A stretch of DNA of 64,000 bases from CBDEUK01 sp965250225 (GCA_965250225.1 CBDFNQ010000028.1:62001-126000); one strand, 5' to 3'; counted from the stretch's first letter, positions 28,496-37,607 are shown. Made by a program: numbers and translations. The notes: generated by a model not told the origin, from the letters alone.

Positions 28496-28654
28496 TTAAT
28501 TTAAAACAGGGTTTGATGAACTTGCTGCATCGTAGTAATCATCATTGATTGCTTCAAACGAATTTGAATAGTGGTTATCCATATCCATTAATAAATCATC
28601 CAGGATGATTAATGCGTTTTCATAGGCAAATAAATTAAGTTCAAATTTGTTCAT
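28496..28654 (-). CDS. Unrecognised 52-residue acidic protein with sigma-54-type promoter
   Basis: A 52-codon frame starting MNKFELNLFAYENALIILDD and ending ASSSNPVLN. The start ATG has a strong AGGAGAAGTGAC ribosome site. The product is acidic (LLMDMDNHYSN, INDDYYDAA), with no membrane segment or signal peptide. Forty-six bases upstream lies a well-formed sigma-54 element (28700-28716), and beyond that the TTGCA-N3-TGCAA site shared with the alg44 promoter on the other strand. I do not recognise the protein. The combination of ribosome site, promoter and shared operator is the reason to call it a gene; it may be a small regulator or a component of the exopolysaccharide system. Confidence 0.7.
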   Translation of the reverse strand: MNKFELNLFAYENALIILDDLLMDMDNHYSNSFEAINDDYYDAASSSNPVLN

Positions 28655-28699
28655 GTCACTTCTCCTAAGTTAGTGCTATTGCAGATTTAAGTCAAATAT

Positions 28700-28716
28700 C
28701 GCAAATACAATGCCAA
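28700..28716 (-). promoter_or_regulatory. Sigma-54-type promoter for the 52-residue protein
   Basis: On the minus strand the bases read TTGGCATTGTATTTGCG: TTGGCA with the -24 GG, and TTGCG with the -12 GC, at the exact spacing of the consensus. Predicted start of transcription is about 36 bases before the ATG at 28654. The operator at 28857 lies about 150 bases upstream, a normal distance for a sigma-54 activator. Confidence 0.7.
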
Positions 28717-28856
28717 AAAGAAATTAATGAGTTGAAATATTAATAAAAACAATAAGATATATTTGTTAGGTAATAATTTTTTATAGTTTATTTAGTCATT
28801 GAATGCTGTCTTAGCATTAAAAATTCCGTCTTGATTCGCATATTGCAAATATCCAA

Positions 28857-28869
28857 TTGCAAACTGCAA
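28857..28869. promoter_or_regulatory. TTGCA-N3-TGCAA inverted-repeat operator, site 1
   Basis: TTGCAAACTGCAA is a perfect 13-bp inverted repeat with a three-base centre. A partial ATTGCAAAT lies 15 bases upstream (28842-28850). It sits between two divergent sigma-54-type promoters, about 82 bases upstream of the -24 element of alg44. The same repeat occurs at 47144 and 50579. Probable binding site for the NtrC-type regulator encoded at 38899-40302. Confidence 0.72.
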
Positions 28870-28943
28870 AAATCACATGTTTTACATGCCCAGTTTATTA
28901 GAAAAATTAACATAAGCTATTGATATTTCTATTGATAGTTGTC

Positions 28944-28960
28944 TTGGCATCGTGCTTGCT
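28944..28960 (+). promoter_or_regulatory. Sigma-54-type promoter for the alg44-alg8-RTX operon
   Basis: TTGGCATCGTGCTTGCT matches the sigma-54 consensus (TTGGCAC-N5-TTGCT) at all positions but one, with the invariant GG and GC twelve bases apart. Predicted transcription start is near 28971, about 29 bases before the alg44 start at 29000. Confidence 0.8.
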
Positions 28961-28999
28961 GATATTAGGGCATAACTAACTATTAACAAAGAGGACTAA

Positions 29000-30643
29000 A
29001 TGAAAGTAACACGCGAAAAACCAAGTCAACGTCGACACCACCGGGTTAATGCAGCCCTGCGGATTAATGTTAACGGTGAAACCTATACCGCAATGGATTG
29101 GGGGCTGGGTGGGTTCGCGTTGGACGGTTGGAAAGATGCGTCCTTGCAGGCAGGTGATAATTTTTCCTGTAATTTTTGTTTACCCTTCCAGGGGTTTGAT
29201 ATCCGCTTTGATCTAGATGCCGAAGTTGTGCGTATTAGCGATGACGAACGACTTGCTGCCAAATTTGTTTCACTTGATAACCGGCAAAAGGAGTTGATGA
29301 CTTACTTCATCGATGAACTGGTTCGTGGTTCCATGATGAGTATTGACGATACCTTATTACGAATTGATTCACCGGTGACCCCGGTATCGACCAAACCTGA
29401 TCCCAGTCCTGCCAGTGAGATCCCTAAATCACGTTGGTCGCTAAAATTAATCACCATGACAGCAATTTATCTCAGCGGTGGGATGAGCTTACTTGTTTAT
29501 ATTGTGTTTACCCTCTATGCCAATTATTTTAGCCTGGAAGTGGATTCCGGTGTCGTAACTGCACCGATTGAAAAGATTGTTTCGACAACGGATGGTCAAA
29601 TCAGAAAGGTATCTATCGGTATTGATGAATTTGTTACGAAGGGTTACAAGTTGATTACGATTGAAGATTCCAAGGTTGAACGGGATATTGAACTGGCCAA
29701 GGTTAATATTGAGCGCACCCGTTCTGAGGTAGAACTAAAACAACAGGAACTTTCTATCGAGCGGGACAAGCTGGATGACTATCGTTACGTCACAATCAAT
29801 ATGATCGATGAATTAAATGCGAGTATCGATTCTTTAACTAAACAAAAGTTTTATGCGAAGAAAGATGTTGCACGTTTTAATAAACTGATCCGGGATGATT
29901 ATGTCCCACATCAACAGTTGGATGGTGCCAAATCGTTGTTAGCCAAGATTGAAGGTGAGCTGGCTAGGAAAAAACTCGAACTTAAAAAATACCAGACACT
30001 ACTGAAGAAGATTAATGCCGGTCGCTATTTTACCGGTGAACGTTTTGAAGGCAGATCAAAAGAACTTGAGGCAGAGGTTAATCAGTTAAAAGAAGAAGTC
30101 GCCTTGACGACACGTGAATTGGTCGCCTTGTATGAACATAAAGAACGACTAACGATTCAAGCACCTAGCAATGGTCGTTTGGTTGATATGTTAAAAACGG
30201 TGGGCAGTAGTACCAAACGTGGTGAAGCGATTGCCCTGTTTGAGCGGGAAGAGAATCGAGTTATCGAAGTTTTCTTGACCCAGGATGAAGTGATCGATAT
30301 TCGTATGGGTAATAAAGCACGGGCTTATTTTCCATCAAAAGATATTATCGTTAATACCTTTATTAAGAAGATTGATCGTACTGAAGGTTATATCGATGAA
30401 ATTGAGAGTCGTTATAACTGGCGTGGAGTTGAAGATCGTACCGCTAAAGTGACTTTAGAGATCCTGGGTTATAACGATGCCGAGATTCGTGAACAGTTTA
30501 CCCCTGGTTTACCTGTTGTTGTCATTTTCCCGAATATTCAAACCGGTGTAGTCGGTAACTTTATTAATTCTATTCGTTCTCAAACGGGGAGTGTGAAAAA
30601 AATAGAAACGCCTGAGGAGAAGATCGGTGGTATCTACTTATAA
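29000..30643 (+). CDS. alg44: Alg44-like protein: PilZ c-di-GMP domain fused to HlyD-type periplasmic domain
   Basis: 547 residues. The N-terminal PilZ domain (about 8-110) has the c-di-GMP-binding arginines in QRRHHRVN and the second motif DWGLGGF. One membrane segment follows (about 151-173), then a periplasmic membrane-fusion part: a lipoyl-like half near 185-220, a long coiled coil (about 225-390, for example RTRSEVELKQQELSIERDKL), and the second lipoyl half with RLTIQAPSNGRLVDML. This is the Alg44 layout, but longer than Pseudomonas Alg44 (389 residues) because of the coiled coil. Alg44 activates the Alg8 polymerase on c-di-GMP binding; alg8 starts within the last 17 bases of this gene. 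It is the first gene after the sigma-54 promoter. Confidence 0.87.
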   Translation: MKVTREKPSQRRHHRVNAALRINVNGETYTAMDWGLGGFALDGWKDASLQAGDNFSCNFCLPFQGFDIRFDLDAEVVRISDDERLAAKFVSLDNRQKELMTYFIDELVRGSMMSIDDTLLRIDSPVTPVSTKPDPSPASEIPKSRWSLKLITMTAIYLSGGMSLLVYIVFTLYANYFSLEVDSGVVTAPIEKIVSTTDGQIRKVSIGIDEFVTKGYKLITIEDSKVERDIELAKVNIERTRSEVELKQQELSIERDKLDDYRYVTINMIDELNASIDSLTKQKFYAKKDVARFNKLIRDDYVPHQQLDGAKSLLAKIEGELARKKLELKKYQTLLKKINAGRYFTGERFEGRSKELEAEVNQLKEEVALTTRELVALYEHKERLTIQAPSNGRLVDMLKTVGSSTKRGEAIALFEREENRVIEVFLTQDEVIDIRMGNKARAYFPSKDIIVNTFIKKIDRTEGYIDEIESRYNWRGVEDRTAKVTLEILGYNDAEIREQFTPGLPVVVIFPNIQTGVVGNFINSIRSQTGSVKKIETPEEKIGGIYL

Positions 30644-32216
30644 CAAACCTTCATCATTAGTCAGCGGCGATCCTGTTCGGGAAACACCGGACAAGTGGAC
30701 TATGAATTCACTGTACAAACTGTTTTTCTACTTCGGTTGTTGTTTTATCGCGTTGAATGAATTGCCAAATACGATCTGGCAGCCGGAGTTGCGTCAATTT
30801 ACCTTAATCATCGGCATACTCGGTATCTGGCGTTATTCATGGTGGTTTGTGCATGCCGTACGCGCGGAGATCTATCAACGTTTAGTCTTCCCGAAAAAAC
30901 GTGACCAGGCCGAACAACTCTGGCAACAAGGTTGGCGACCGCCTCATGTGCATTTCATGATGACCACGTTTAAGGAAGTGAGAGATACAACAGAAAAGGT
31001 CGTTCAAAGCATTATCAATGAAGCGCGTTTTTCCGGTGCGCCGGTGACCTTGTGGTTGGGTTCGGGCGATCCTTATGACGAAAACATTATCATCCGTTAT
31101 CTGCAACAACATGCACAGGATGTGGATATTGAATTGGTTATGATCCGGCAGAATGTTTCCGGTAAACGCATGGCGATTGGACTTGTTTTACGCGCGATGA
31201 GTCGGCGCGGTATTCATAAAGATGATCTGATCGTGTTTATGGATGGCGATGCAATTTTAGCGCAGGGTATTTTGCAGAAGTGTTGTCCTCTATTTGAGAT
31301 GGACCCGGAGTTGCAAGCACTAACAACTGACGAAGAAGTGATTTGTTTCGGACCCAGGTGGGTCGAAATTTGGTTAAAGATGCGATTTGCACAACGACGT
31401 CTGGCAATGCAATCTCATGCACTTTCTAACAAAGTCTTAACCCTGACTGGCCGGATGTCTGTGTTTCGGGCCAAGCATTTAACCCGGCTTGAATTTATTC
31501 GTATGCTGGAAGCTGATCATTTGTCGCATTGGCTCTGGGGCAAGTTTCGTTTTCTGTCAGGCGATGACAAGAGCACCTGGTATTACATGCTGACCCAGGA
31601 CGCAAAGATGCTTTATGTACCCGATGCTCTGGTTTATACCGTTGAAGAGATCACTGGTTCCGGTATTGAACGCATGACACAAAACTTCCGGCGTTGGTCC
31701 GGCAACATGTTACGTAACGGGACACGTTGTATCTTACTGGGGCCGCGTAAGGTGGGTTTGTTTATTTGGTGGTGTGTTGTTGATCAACGTATTGCGATGT
31801 GGACCATGCTGGTCAGTCCAATTGTTGCGTTGAACGTGAGTTTATTACATACCTCTTCTTATATCTTGTCCTATTTGGTCTGGATTGCAATCTCCAGAAT
31901 GTTGTTGTCCTTATTTTTATATCGGTATTGTGATCGAATCTATTTGTCGTTTCCTTTTATTCTTTATGTTAATCAATTGCTCAACGCTTCGGTCAAGGTG
32001 TATTGCATCTTTCGTTTATCCAAACAGCGTTGGACCAACCGCGGCGATCAATCGGCCGGCTTTGATGACAGTATCAAAGAGAGATTACGTAACGTAATGG
32101 CGAGTTACATAACCAGTGTATGGGTGAGCGCATTAGTGTTTGCGACAGCCATCTATACCACGCTCATTAATTTGCCATCATCGTTCTCGATAGCAACCTT
32201 ACTGAGTTACTTATAA
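30627..32216 (+). CDS. alg8: Alg8-like family 2 glycosyltransferase, mannuronan-type polymerase
   Basis: 529 residues, GTG start with AGGAG seven bases upstream and overlapping alg44 by 17 bases. Membrane segments lie near 28-45, 50-70, and several from about 375 to 520. The processive GT2 core has the acidic residues in FMDGDAIL near residue 210, FLSGDDKSTWYYML near 310 (acceptor base) and the QxxRW-like QNFRRW near 353. The FLSGDDKSTWY and VVDQRIAMWTMLVSP stretches agree with Alg8, the alginate polymerase using GDP-mannuronate, better than with cellulose synthases. The GDP-mannuronate genes algC, algD and algA are 15-20 kb away under the same operator type. The exact polymer is inferred. 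Confidence 0.87.
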   Translation: MVSTYNKPSSLVSGDPVRETPDKWTMNSLYKLFFYFGCCFIALNELPNTIWQPELRQFTLIIGILGIWRYSWWFVHAVRAEIYQRLVFPKKRDQAEQLWQQGWRPPHVHFMMTTFKEVRDTTEKVVQSIINEARFSGAPVTLWLGSGDPYDENIIIRYLQQHAQDVDIELVMIRQNVSGKRMAIGLVLRAMSRRGIHKDDLIVFMDGDAILAQGILQKCCPLFEMDPELQALTTDEEVICFGPRWVEIWLKMRFAQRRLAMQSHALSNKVLTLTGRMSVFRAKHLTRLEFIRMLEADHLSHWLWGKFRFLSGDDKSTWYYMLTQDAKMLYVPDALVYTVEEITGSGIERMTQNFRRWSGNMLRNGTRCILLGPRKVGLFIWWCVVDQRIAMWTMLVSPIVALNVSLLHTSSYILSYLVWIAISRMLLSLFLYRYCDRIYLSFPFILYVNQLLNASVKVYCIFRLSKQRWTNRGDQSAGFDDSIKERLRNVMASYITSVWVSALVFATAIYTTLINLPSSFSIATLLSYL

Positions 32217-32247
32217 CGTTTATTTTAACTAAAACAGGAGAAAAGAA

Positions 32248-33978
32248 ATGTCTACGACAATCAAACCAATTACAGGCACGAGTCAGGATGATGTGCTTCA
32301 AGGTGGAAATGCACATGAAGTGCTATCGGGTCGAGCGGGTGATGACTCCATCTATGCTGGCAACGGTCAGGATGAAGGCTGGGGTGGATCGGGCGACGAT
32401 CTTATCCTGGGTCAAAAAGGCAATGATATCCTCTATGGTGGTGGTGGCCCGAGTTATATCAATCTGGCTGCAGTGACCATTACTGAGGACTATCAAGGTC
32501 AGGTTATCTTTGAAGGTGAATCGGCAGGTTACCGTAACTCCTTAGGCAGTTATAAGGTTGATGCCAATGGCAATATTTATGATGTGCAATTCCATTTTAC
32601 CAATGCCAGCCTACAAGGGTCTGGTGGTGATCTGGTTGGCGGTCTGAGTTCGAGTTCCTTAGATCTGAATGCCGGTGATCAAGTTGGATTTTTCATCGTC
32701 GCCAATGGTTATTCCTATAACAGTGCTTATAACGGTATGGACTTTGATACCGGTTCTTTGGCGTTTCGTAATGCCGATGGTTCACAGGCCAGTCTACAAT
32801 CGAGTAATCCTTCGTTGTGGTATGTGAGTGCGAGTGGTGATGAGCAACAACTTAACTACCATACATATCATACTGCCGCAGGTCTGGAGAATGATGATTA
32901 CGGTCTGAACCCGGATGGTATTGCTCATACCGTTGGCTTACTGCATCCCGATTCCGGTCTTTTAACCTTGGGTTTCGAAGATCTGTATAACGGTGGAGAT
33001 CTTGATTTTGATGATTCCGTTTTTACTATTGATATAGGTCAGTCGAATGCTCAGGTGTTAGATCCGAATGCGCCTGCTGCTTCTGGTGGTGGTGATGGTG
33101 CGCAGGGTAATGCCGGATCGGGTAACGATCAGGTTGATGTATCGGAAAACGATGAGCTTTACGGTGGTGCCGGTAACGACTATGTGTACGGTCGTGCGGG
33201 TAACGATCTGCTTTACGGTAACAATGGTACAGATTCCGTTTACGGTGGTTCCGGTGCCGATCAGCTTTCTGGTCAGAGTGGTAGCGATCAGTTGGATGGC
33301 GGTAGCGGTGATGACAATCTGGACGGTGGCAGTGGTGCTGATGTACTCGAAGGTAATTCGGGTAATGATAACCTGGCCGGCGGATCCGGTAATGACACCT
33401 TAAACGGTGGTTCCGGTGATGATGTCATTGTCTCTGGTACTGGTAGAGATAATGTCGATGGTGGTTCAGGTAGCGATACCATTAGTTATGCCGATACCAG
33501 TAGTGCCGTTAAGATCGATCTGCACAACAAGAAAGTCACCGGTGGTGATTCCGACACCATTCTTTCCATTGAAAACGCCATTGGTAGTGCCTTTGATGAC
33601 ACCTTCCGTGGTGATAAACGCGATAACACACTCAATGCCGGTGACGGTGATGATGTATTACGCGGTGGAACGGGTGCAGATACCTTAACTGGTGGCGATG
33701 GTGCGGATACCTTCTTATGGCGTCGTAAGGACATGGATGATGACCTTGATTCAATTCTTGATTTTGTACTTGCTGATGACACATTGCAGTTTGATGTGAG
33801 TTCATCACTTGCCAATCTTGATGTTGATCAATGGATTAACTTTACGACCGATGGCACCAACACATCACTGAAAGCAGACTTTGATGCAGACGGTGATTTT
33901 TCTAATGCCACAACATTTGTAGAACTGGATAACGTTAGCATTAATTCGTTAACGGATATTCAGATTTCTGTGGTGTAA
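32248..33978 (+). CDS. RTX calcium-binding protein with DUF4114, type I secretion substrate
   Basis: 576 residues, strongly acidic, no signal peptide. A short block of GGxGxD repeats lies at about 20-70 (GGSGDDLILGQKGNDILYGG); a DUF4114-type domain at about 75-275 with GFFIVANGYSYNSAYNG and GFEDLYNGGDLDFDDSVF; a long block of about a dozen nonapeptide repeats at 300-420; a second block at 460-490; and a C-terminal secretion-signal region with DTFLWRRKDMDDDLDSILDF of the VC_A0849 subclass. It has no parallel beta-helix catalytic module, so it is not an AlgE-type epimerase. It is probably a secreted, calcium-folded matrix or adhesion protein. AGGAGAAAAG precedes the start; alg8 ends 31 bases upstream. 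Confidence 0.88.
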   Translation: MSTTIKPITGTSQDDVLQGGNAHEVLSGRAGDDSIYAGNGQDEGWGGSGDDLILGQKGNDILYGGGGPSYINLAAVTITEDYQGQVIFEGESAGYRNSLGSYKVDANGNIYDVQFHFTNASLQGSGGDLVGGLSSSSLDLNAGDQVGFFIVANGYSYNSAYNGMDFDTGSLAFRNADGSQASLQSSNPSLWYVSASGDEQQLNYHTYHTAAGLENDDYGLNPDGIAHTVGLLHPDSGLLTLGFEDLYNGGDLDFDDSVFTIDIGQSNAQVLDPNAPAASGGGDGAQGNAGSGNDQVDVSENDELYGGAGNDYVYGRAGNDLLYGNNGTDSVYGGSGADQLSGQSGSDQLDGGSGDDNLDGGSGADVLEGNSGNDNLAGGSGNDTLNGGSGDDVIVSGTGRDNVDGGSGSDTISYADTSSAVKIDLHNKKVTGGDSDTILSIENAIGSAFDDTFRGDKRDNTLNAGDGDDVLRGGTGADTLTGGDGADTFLWRRKDMDDDLDSILDFVLADDTLQFDVSSSLANLDVDQWINFTTDGTNTSLKADFDADGDFSNATTFVELDNVSINSLTDIQISVV

Positions 33979-34019
33979 ACCATATGGACACTCTGAAAAT
34001 GCACTTTTTCCGCGATAGC

Positions 34020-34200
34020 AGTCTTACCGATTTTTGCTCCTGTAAAATCGGTATACCGTACGTCCTGTACGTAAGTTCCGTGTCAAATGACCACCATGGA
34101 TGGGGGGAATGCAGTTTTTGCAGGAGCAAAAAACTGCCCTCAGATATTATCTATATACTCCGGTTCTCGGTTTTGGCCTCCTGCGTCGCTCTACCACCTA
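34020..34200. repeat. Palindromic repeat element, copy A (multi-hairpin)
   Basis: A run of hairpins: CCGATTTT/AAAATCGG (34027-34051), a CGTAC/GTACG repeat (about 34057-34071), CCACCATGGATGGGGG (34091-34106), and GCAGTTTTTGC (34111-34121) pairing with GCAAAAAACTGC (34126-34137). From about 34160 an inverted copy of the second half of element C follows (CTCGGTTTTGGCCTCCTGCG). The same order of palindromes is seen near 50842. The IS110-type element begins right after it. Confidence 0.6.
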
Positions 34201-34205
34201 CATAT

Positions 34206-35603
34206 ATGGACCCACTCCGTTTGCAAGACACTTTGACATTGATGTGAGAGGAAATCATTGCTCTCATATATCCGGCCTGTTTGTGGAAGCTTTTGTCTTC
34301 CTGGCCCTGATGGTTATTTGCGCTCACACTCCTCATCATCCTTACGGCCTATTCAATGGCCAATGCAGGTGGCAGGTTCTGAGTGAGCTGGTCTGACCAC
34401 TCTTATCATCAAATCAAATTATCTTTCGCAACTGAAGCAAGGGGTTTATCTCTTATTCAATTCATTTGTTCTGTTCATGCGACCACGCGATACGTCTCTC
34501 CTTTTGCCATAATGACCCAGGCCATGCGTGCCATCTTGTTGGCAACAGCAACACAGGCTTTATTGTGCCCTCTGCGTACTAACAGCTCTTGCGCCCATAA
34601 ACTAAAGCGATCCGTCTTCTTCGCCGAGTGTCGTAGTACCGCCCGAGCACCGTGAATATACAGTGTCCTCAGATAGGCATTACCGCGTTTACTGATCCCC
34701 AGCAAGACTGTCTTGCCGCCACTCGAATGCTGTCCCGGCACCAAGCCTAACCACGCTGAAAAATGACGACCATTGACAAACTCTTTACCGTTGCCTGCCG
34801 CAGCAAAGGTCGCACTGGCGGTGAGTGGCCCAATGCCTAATACTTCATCCAAGCGCTGGCACACCTCGTTGTCCTGATTAAGGGAATTTATCCGTTGACT
34901 ACATTGCTTAAGCTGTTGGTCGAGCGTCCGTAATTCGTCAAGCTGTTCGGCAAAACATTCTCGAGCCAGGCTGCTTAAGCCATTGTCCGCGTCTTCCAGC
35001 ACCTCAGGTAAACTCTTACGTACAGCAGCCACGCCTTGATTGATGACGAGTCCGTACTCCGCTAATAACCCACGTATCTGATCCACCAAGGCATTACGTT
35101 CTTTTTTGATACGTTCGCGGTGGCGATGAAAATTCTGAATATCTTGCTGTTCAATCGATTTAATCGGCACAAAACGCATGTTGGGCCGTTGCGCTGCTTC
35201 TGCGATGCCCTCGGCATCGTTATAGTCGTTCTTGTTGCCCTTCACAAAGGGTTTAACATATTGGGGGGCGATGAGTTTTACACGATGTCCCAAGGCAATA
35301 AATTCTCTTGCCCAATAATGCGCGCCACCACAAGCCTCCATCACGATCAGACAGGATTCTATATTCGCCACTGTTGACAAGAGTTGTTTTCGCTTGAGTT
35401 GTTTCTTTCTCACTAACCGTCCTGTTTTGTTAACTGCGTAAAGGTGAAAAACTGATTTCGCCTAAAGCGCCTACTGTTGGTGCTATATCTAACCCGATTG
35501 TTGTAATCTTCATTGGTGATCCACTCCGCTTTTGTTTAAATGGTTGTTATTAATTTCCATTTTGGCCCATTATGAGGCCGATTAAAAAGTGGAGTGGGTC
35601 CAT
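34206..35603. mobile_element. IS110-family element (IS1111-like) with 13-bp inverted repeats
   Basis: ATGGACCCACTCC at 34206-34218 and its exact complement GGAGTGGGTCCAT at 35591-35603 bound a 1.4-kb unit that holds one transposase gene on the minus strand. Most IS110 elements lack terminal inverted repeats, but the IS1111 subgroup has short subterminal ones, which fits. True ends may lie a few bases outside. It separates the RTX gene from the ABC and HlyD genes that would otherwise follow directly, next to a palindromic repeat. The transposase is broken, so the copy is probably immobile unless helped in trans. Confidence 0.8.
34475..35513 (-). pseudogene. IS110-family transposase, frameshifted by a 22-bp insertion
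   Basis: The intact part (from 35413) has the DEDD-type middle region with MEACGGAHYWAREF, VKPFVKGNKNDYNDAEGI and PNMRFVPIKSIEQQD, and the C-terminal Transposase_20 domain with GIGPLTASATFAAAGNGKEF and WLGLVPGQHSSGGK. The true N-terminus starts at 35513: MKITTIGLDIA, carrying the first catalytic aspartate. After this, 22 bases at 35459-35480, containing TAGGCG twice, interrupt the frame; downstream the family sequence resumes as SVFHLYAVNKTGRLVRKKQ. Removing those 22 bases restores one frame of full length. Starting at the GTG at 35413 would lack the first aspartate. Confidence 0.87.
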
Positions 35604-35867
35604 ACCATTATCCATGCAGTCGTGCGCGAGACACTTCCTTACTCTCACGAAAAAATTACTACTTTCAGAGGCGTCCATTTCAAATGGAAATGGATCATTA
35701 TTTATTCCATTCGGTTTGATGGGGACTTGGGCCTTGTACCTTGGACGCTTCACTTTAAAGCATAGTGTCGACTATGGATTTATTGCCAAGCGCTCAACAT
35801 GCCTGGTCCAATTTTTCCTAAATTCCGAATCCTCCATAAAGTTTGCGGTTCTTCAGGAGAAAATCTG

Positions 35868-37607
35868 ATGAGTATTTGGCAACAGCTTCGCTCTTCAGTG
35901 CAACGGACGACCCAGCTTGTGCTGGGTCTGTCCCTTGTTACTAATCTGGCGATGCTGGCATTACCTTTATACAGTTTACAAATCTTTGATCGCGTTTTAA
36001 CCAGTTCCAGTATTGAAACACTGTGGATGTTATTAAGCGGTGTGGCGATTGTTGGTGTGACCGCGATTTGTTTTGAACACCTGCGTCGTAATGCCTTAAG
36101 CGAATTGAGCTTTTATTTGGAAGAACAAATCTTCCCTACTTTAATCGAGCGCATGAACCTGCCCGGCTTCATATCCAACAAACAGGAATTGCTTGAAGAA
36201 TATAATTTTACCCAGAAACAAATTCAGGGTGCGTCAGCACTGGTGTTTGTCGATGCCTTAATGATGCCGTTGTTTGTGGCGATCACATATTTTATCCATC
36301 CAATATTGGGGCTATTTACCCTGGGTGTTAATGCACTTTTAGTTGTTATGGTCATCGTTAAATACAAATGGCAATTACCGAAACAGTCCTCTGATCAAAC
36401 GGAACGTTCAAAGAATCAAACATTGATGCTTTCCAATTCCAGTGCACTGGCCTGGTTGACGATGACGGCTAACGAACAGCGTTGGTTTGACGATAGACAA
36501 CAGCAATGGCAAACACAGGTGAATGTATCAAGACGGAATGAATTACCGGTAGCGATTATCGCCAACCTGAATCAATGCATCCGTTGGTTGGCGCAGGCCG
36601 GTTTACCGACCTTGGGCGCAATGTTATTGCTATCGAATCAAATTACCATTGGCGGTTTTATTGCCGGCTTAATCGTCGGCGGCAAGACCTTCATGCCGGT
36701 TGAAGCGATGATCGGTAATCTGGATAGCTTTAGAAGGATGAAACAATTCTTTCATAAAATTAAAACACTACTTGAGTCGGATTTATTTACAGAAACAGCT
36801 TATCAGACTGACGTTAAAGGACATGTCTTGATGAAGGGGCTTGAATTAGATCGTTCACAAAACGGTTCAAACCAATCACATCGATTTAGTTTATCAGCAA
36901 ATCCGGGTGATACCGTTGCGATAATAGGACCTGCCGGTGCAGGGCAAGATATCATTATTCGTAATTTGATGGGGTATGAACCTGCCAGACAGGGTGTGAT
37001 TACCATTGACGGTGTTCGCCTGGAAGATTGGGACAAACAAACATTGTATCGTTCGATTGGTTTTATCAGCGGCTTAATCCAGTTACCGGAAGTATCGATT
37101 AAATCGATCATTACAGCGTTTGGTTCTGTTTCAGCGACGGCGGCAATCAATGCAGCAGAACGCACTGGTCTCAATAACAAACTGATTGAATGGGGCTTGA
37201 GCTATGACGATATCTTTAAGCCGGATACCGTTAACCCCGCTTCGAATCAAACACTGCGGCAATTGATCGCGTTGACTGCGGCTTTGGCCACAAATCCACA
37301 AGTGTTTGTCCTAGAAAACCCTGAAACACATCTGGACATGGATGCATTGACATTATTAAAACAAATTCTGCTAGAGGAAAAAGAAAAAGGTAAGACCATT
37401 ATCCTGACCACACAGAGTAAAAGTATGCTGCAATTGGCGGAACACATGGTGTTATTAAACAAAGGTAAGACCATGTTTAATGGAAAACCGAATGAATTTG
37501 ATACGGCTCAACATACTGTGCCTGAACAAAAAGATGTTGCGCATACAAATTTATATCAAATGGCTAAGCAGGCATCAACGGGTGATCGACTAGGAGCAAA
37601 ACAATGA
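35868..37607 (+). CDS. Type I secretion ABC protein with degenerate ATP sites
   Basis: 579 residues from ATG at 35868 with AGGAGA upstream; an open frame extends to 35799. The membrane half (about 20-310) matches PrtD-type exporters, with YSLQIFDRVLTSSSIETLW and FIAGLIVGGKTFMPVEAMIG. The nucleotide-binding half keeps the fold but not the chemistry: Walker A reads GPAGAGQDI (lysine to glutamine), the signature LSGGQ is replaced by NPASNQT, Walker B reads VFVLENPETHLD (DE to EN), the Q-loop position has no glutamine in IGFISGLIQL, and the switch histidine is absent in ILTTQSKSML. The frame is intact, so it may be a pseudo-ATPase, perhaps needing another ABC partner. The HlyD gene overlaps by four bases. 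Confidence 0.85.
   Translation: MSIWQQLRSSVQRTTQLVLGLSLVTNLAMLALPLYSLQIFDRVLTSSSIETLWMLLSGVAIVGVTAICFEHLRRNALSELSFYLEEQIFPTLIERMNLPGFISNKQELLEEYNFTQKQIQGASALVFVDALMMPLFVAITYFIHPILGLFTLGVNALLVVMVIVKYKWQLPKQSSDQTERSKNQTLMLSNSSALAWLTMTANEQRWFDDRQQQWQTQVNVSRRNELPVAIIANLNQCIRWLAQAGLPTLGAMLLLSNQITIGGFIAGLIVGGKTFMPVEAMIGNLDSFRRMKQFFHKIKTLLESDLFTETAYQTDVKGHVLMKGLELDRSQNGSNQSHRFSLSANPGDTVAIIGPAGAGQDIIIRNLMGYEPARQGVITIDGVRLEDWDKQTLYRSIGFISGLIQLPEVSIKSIITAFGSVSATAAINAAERTGLNNKLIEWGLSYDDIFKPDTVNPASNQTLRQLIALTAALATNPQVFVLENPETHLDMDALTLLKQILLEEKEKGKTIILTTQSKSMLQLAEHMVLLNKGKTMFNGKPNEFDTAQHTVPEQKDVAHTNLYQMAKQASTGDRLGAKQ

Noticed and set aside
33120..33480. Regular short DNA repeats that might suggest a CRISPR-like array
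   Set aside because: The period is that of nine-residue RTX coding repeats, in frame and variable, with no unique spacers.
33068..33815. Long open frames in other frames and on the opposite strand inside the RTX gene
   Set aside because: They mirror the GGxGxD-coding repeats, show repetitive valine/serine/proline-rich products and no ribosome sites; shadows of the RTX gene.
32248..33978. RTX protein as an AlgE-type mannuronan C5-epimerase
   Set aside because: It has a DUF4114-type domain and RTX repeats but no 380-residue parallel beta-helix catalytic module.
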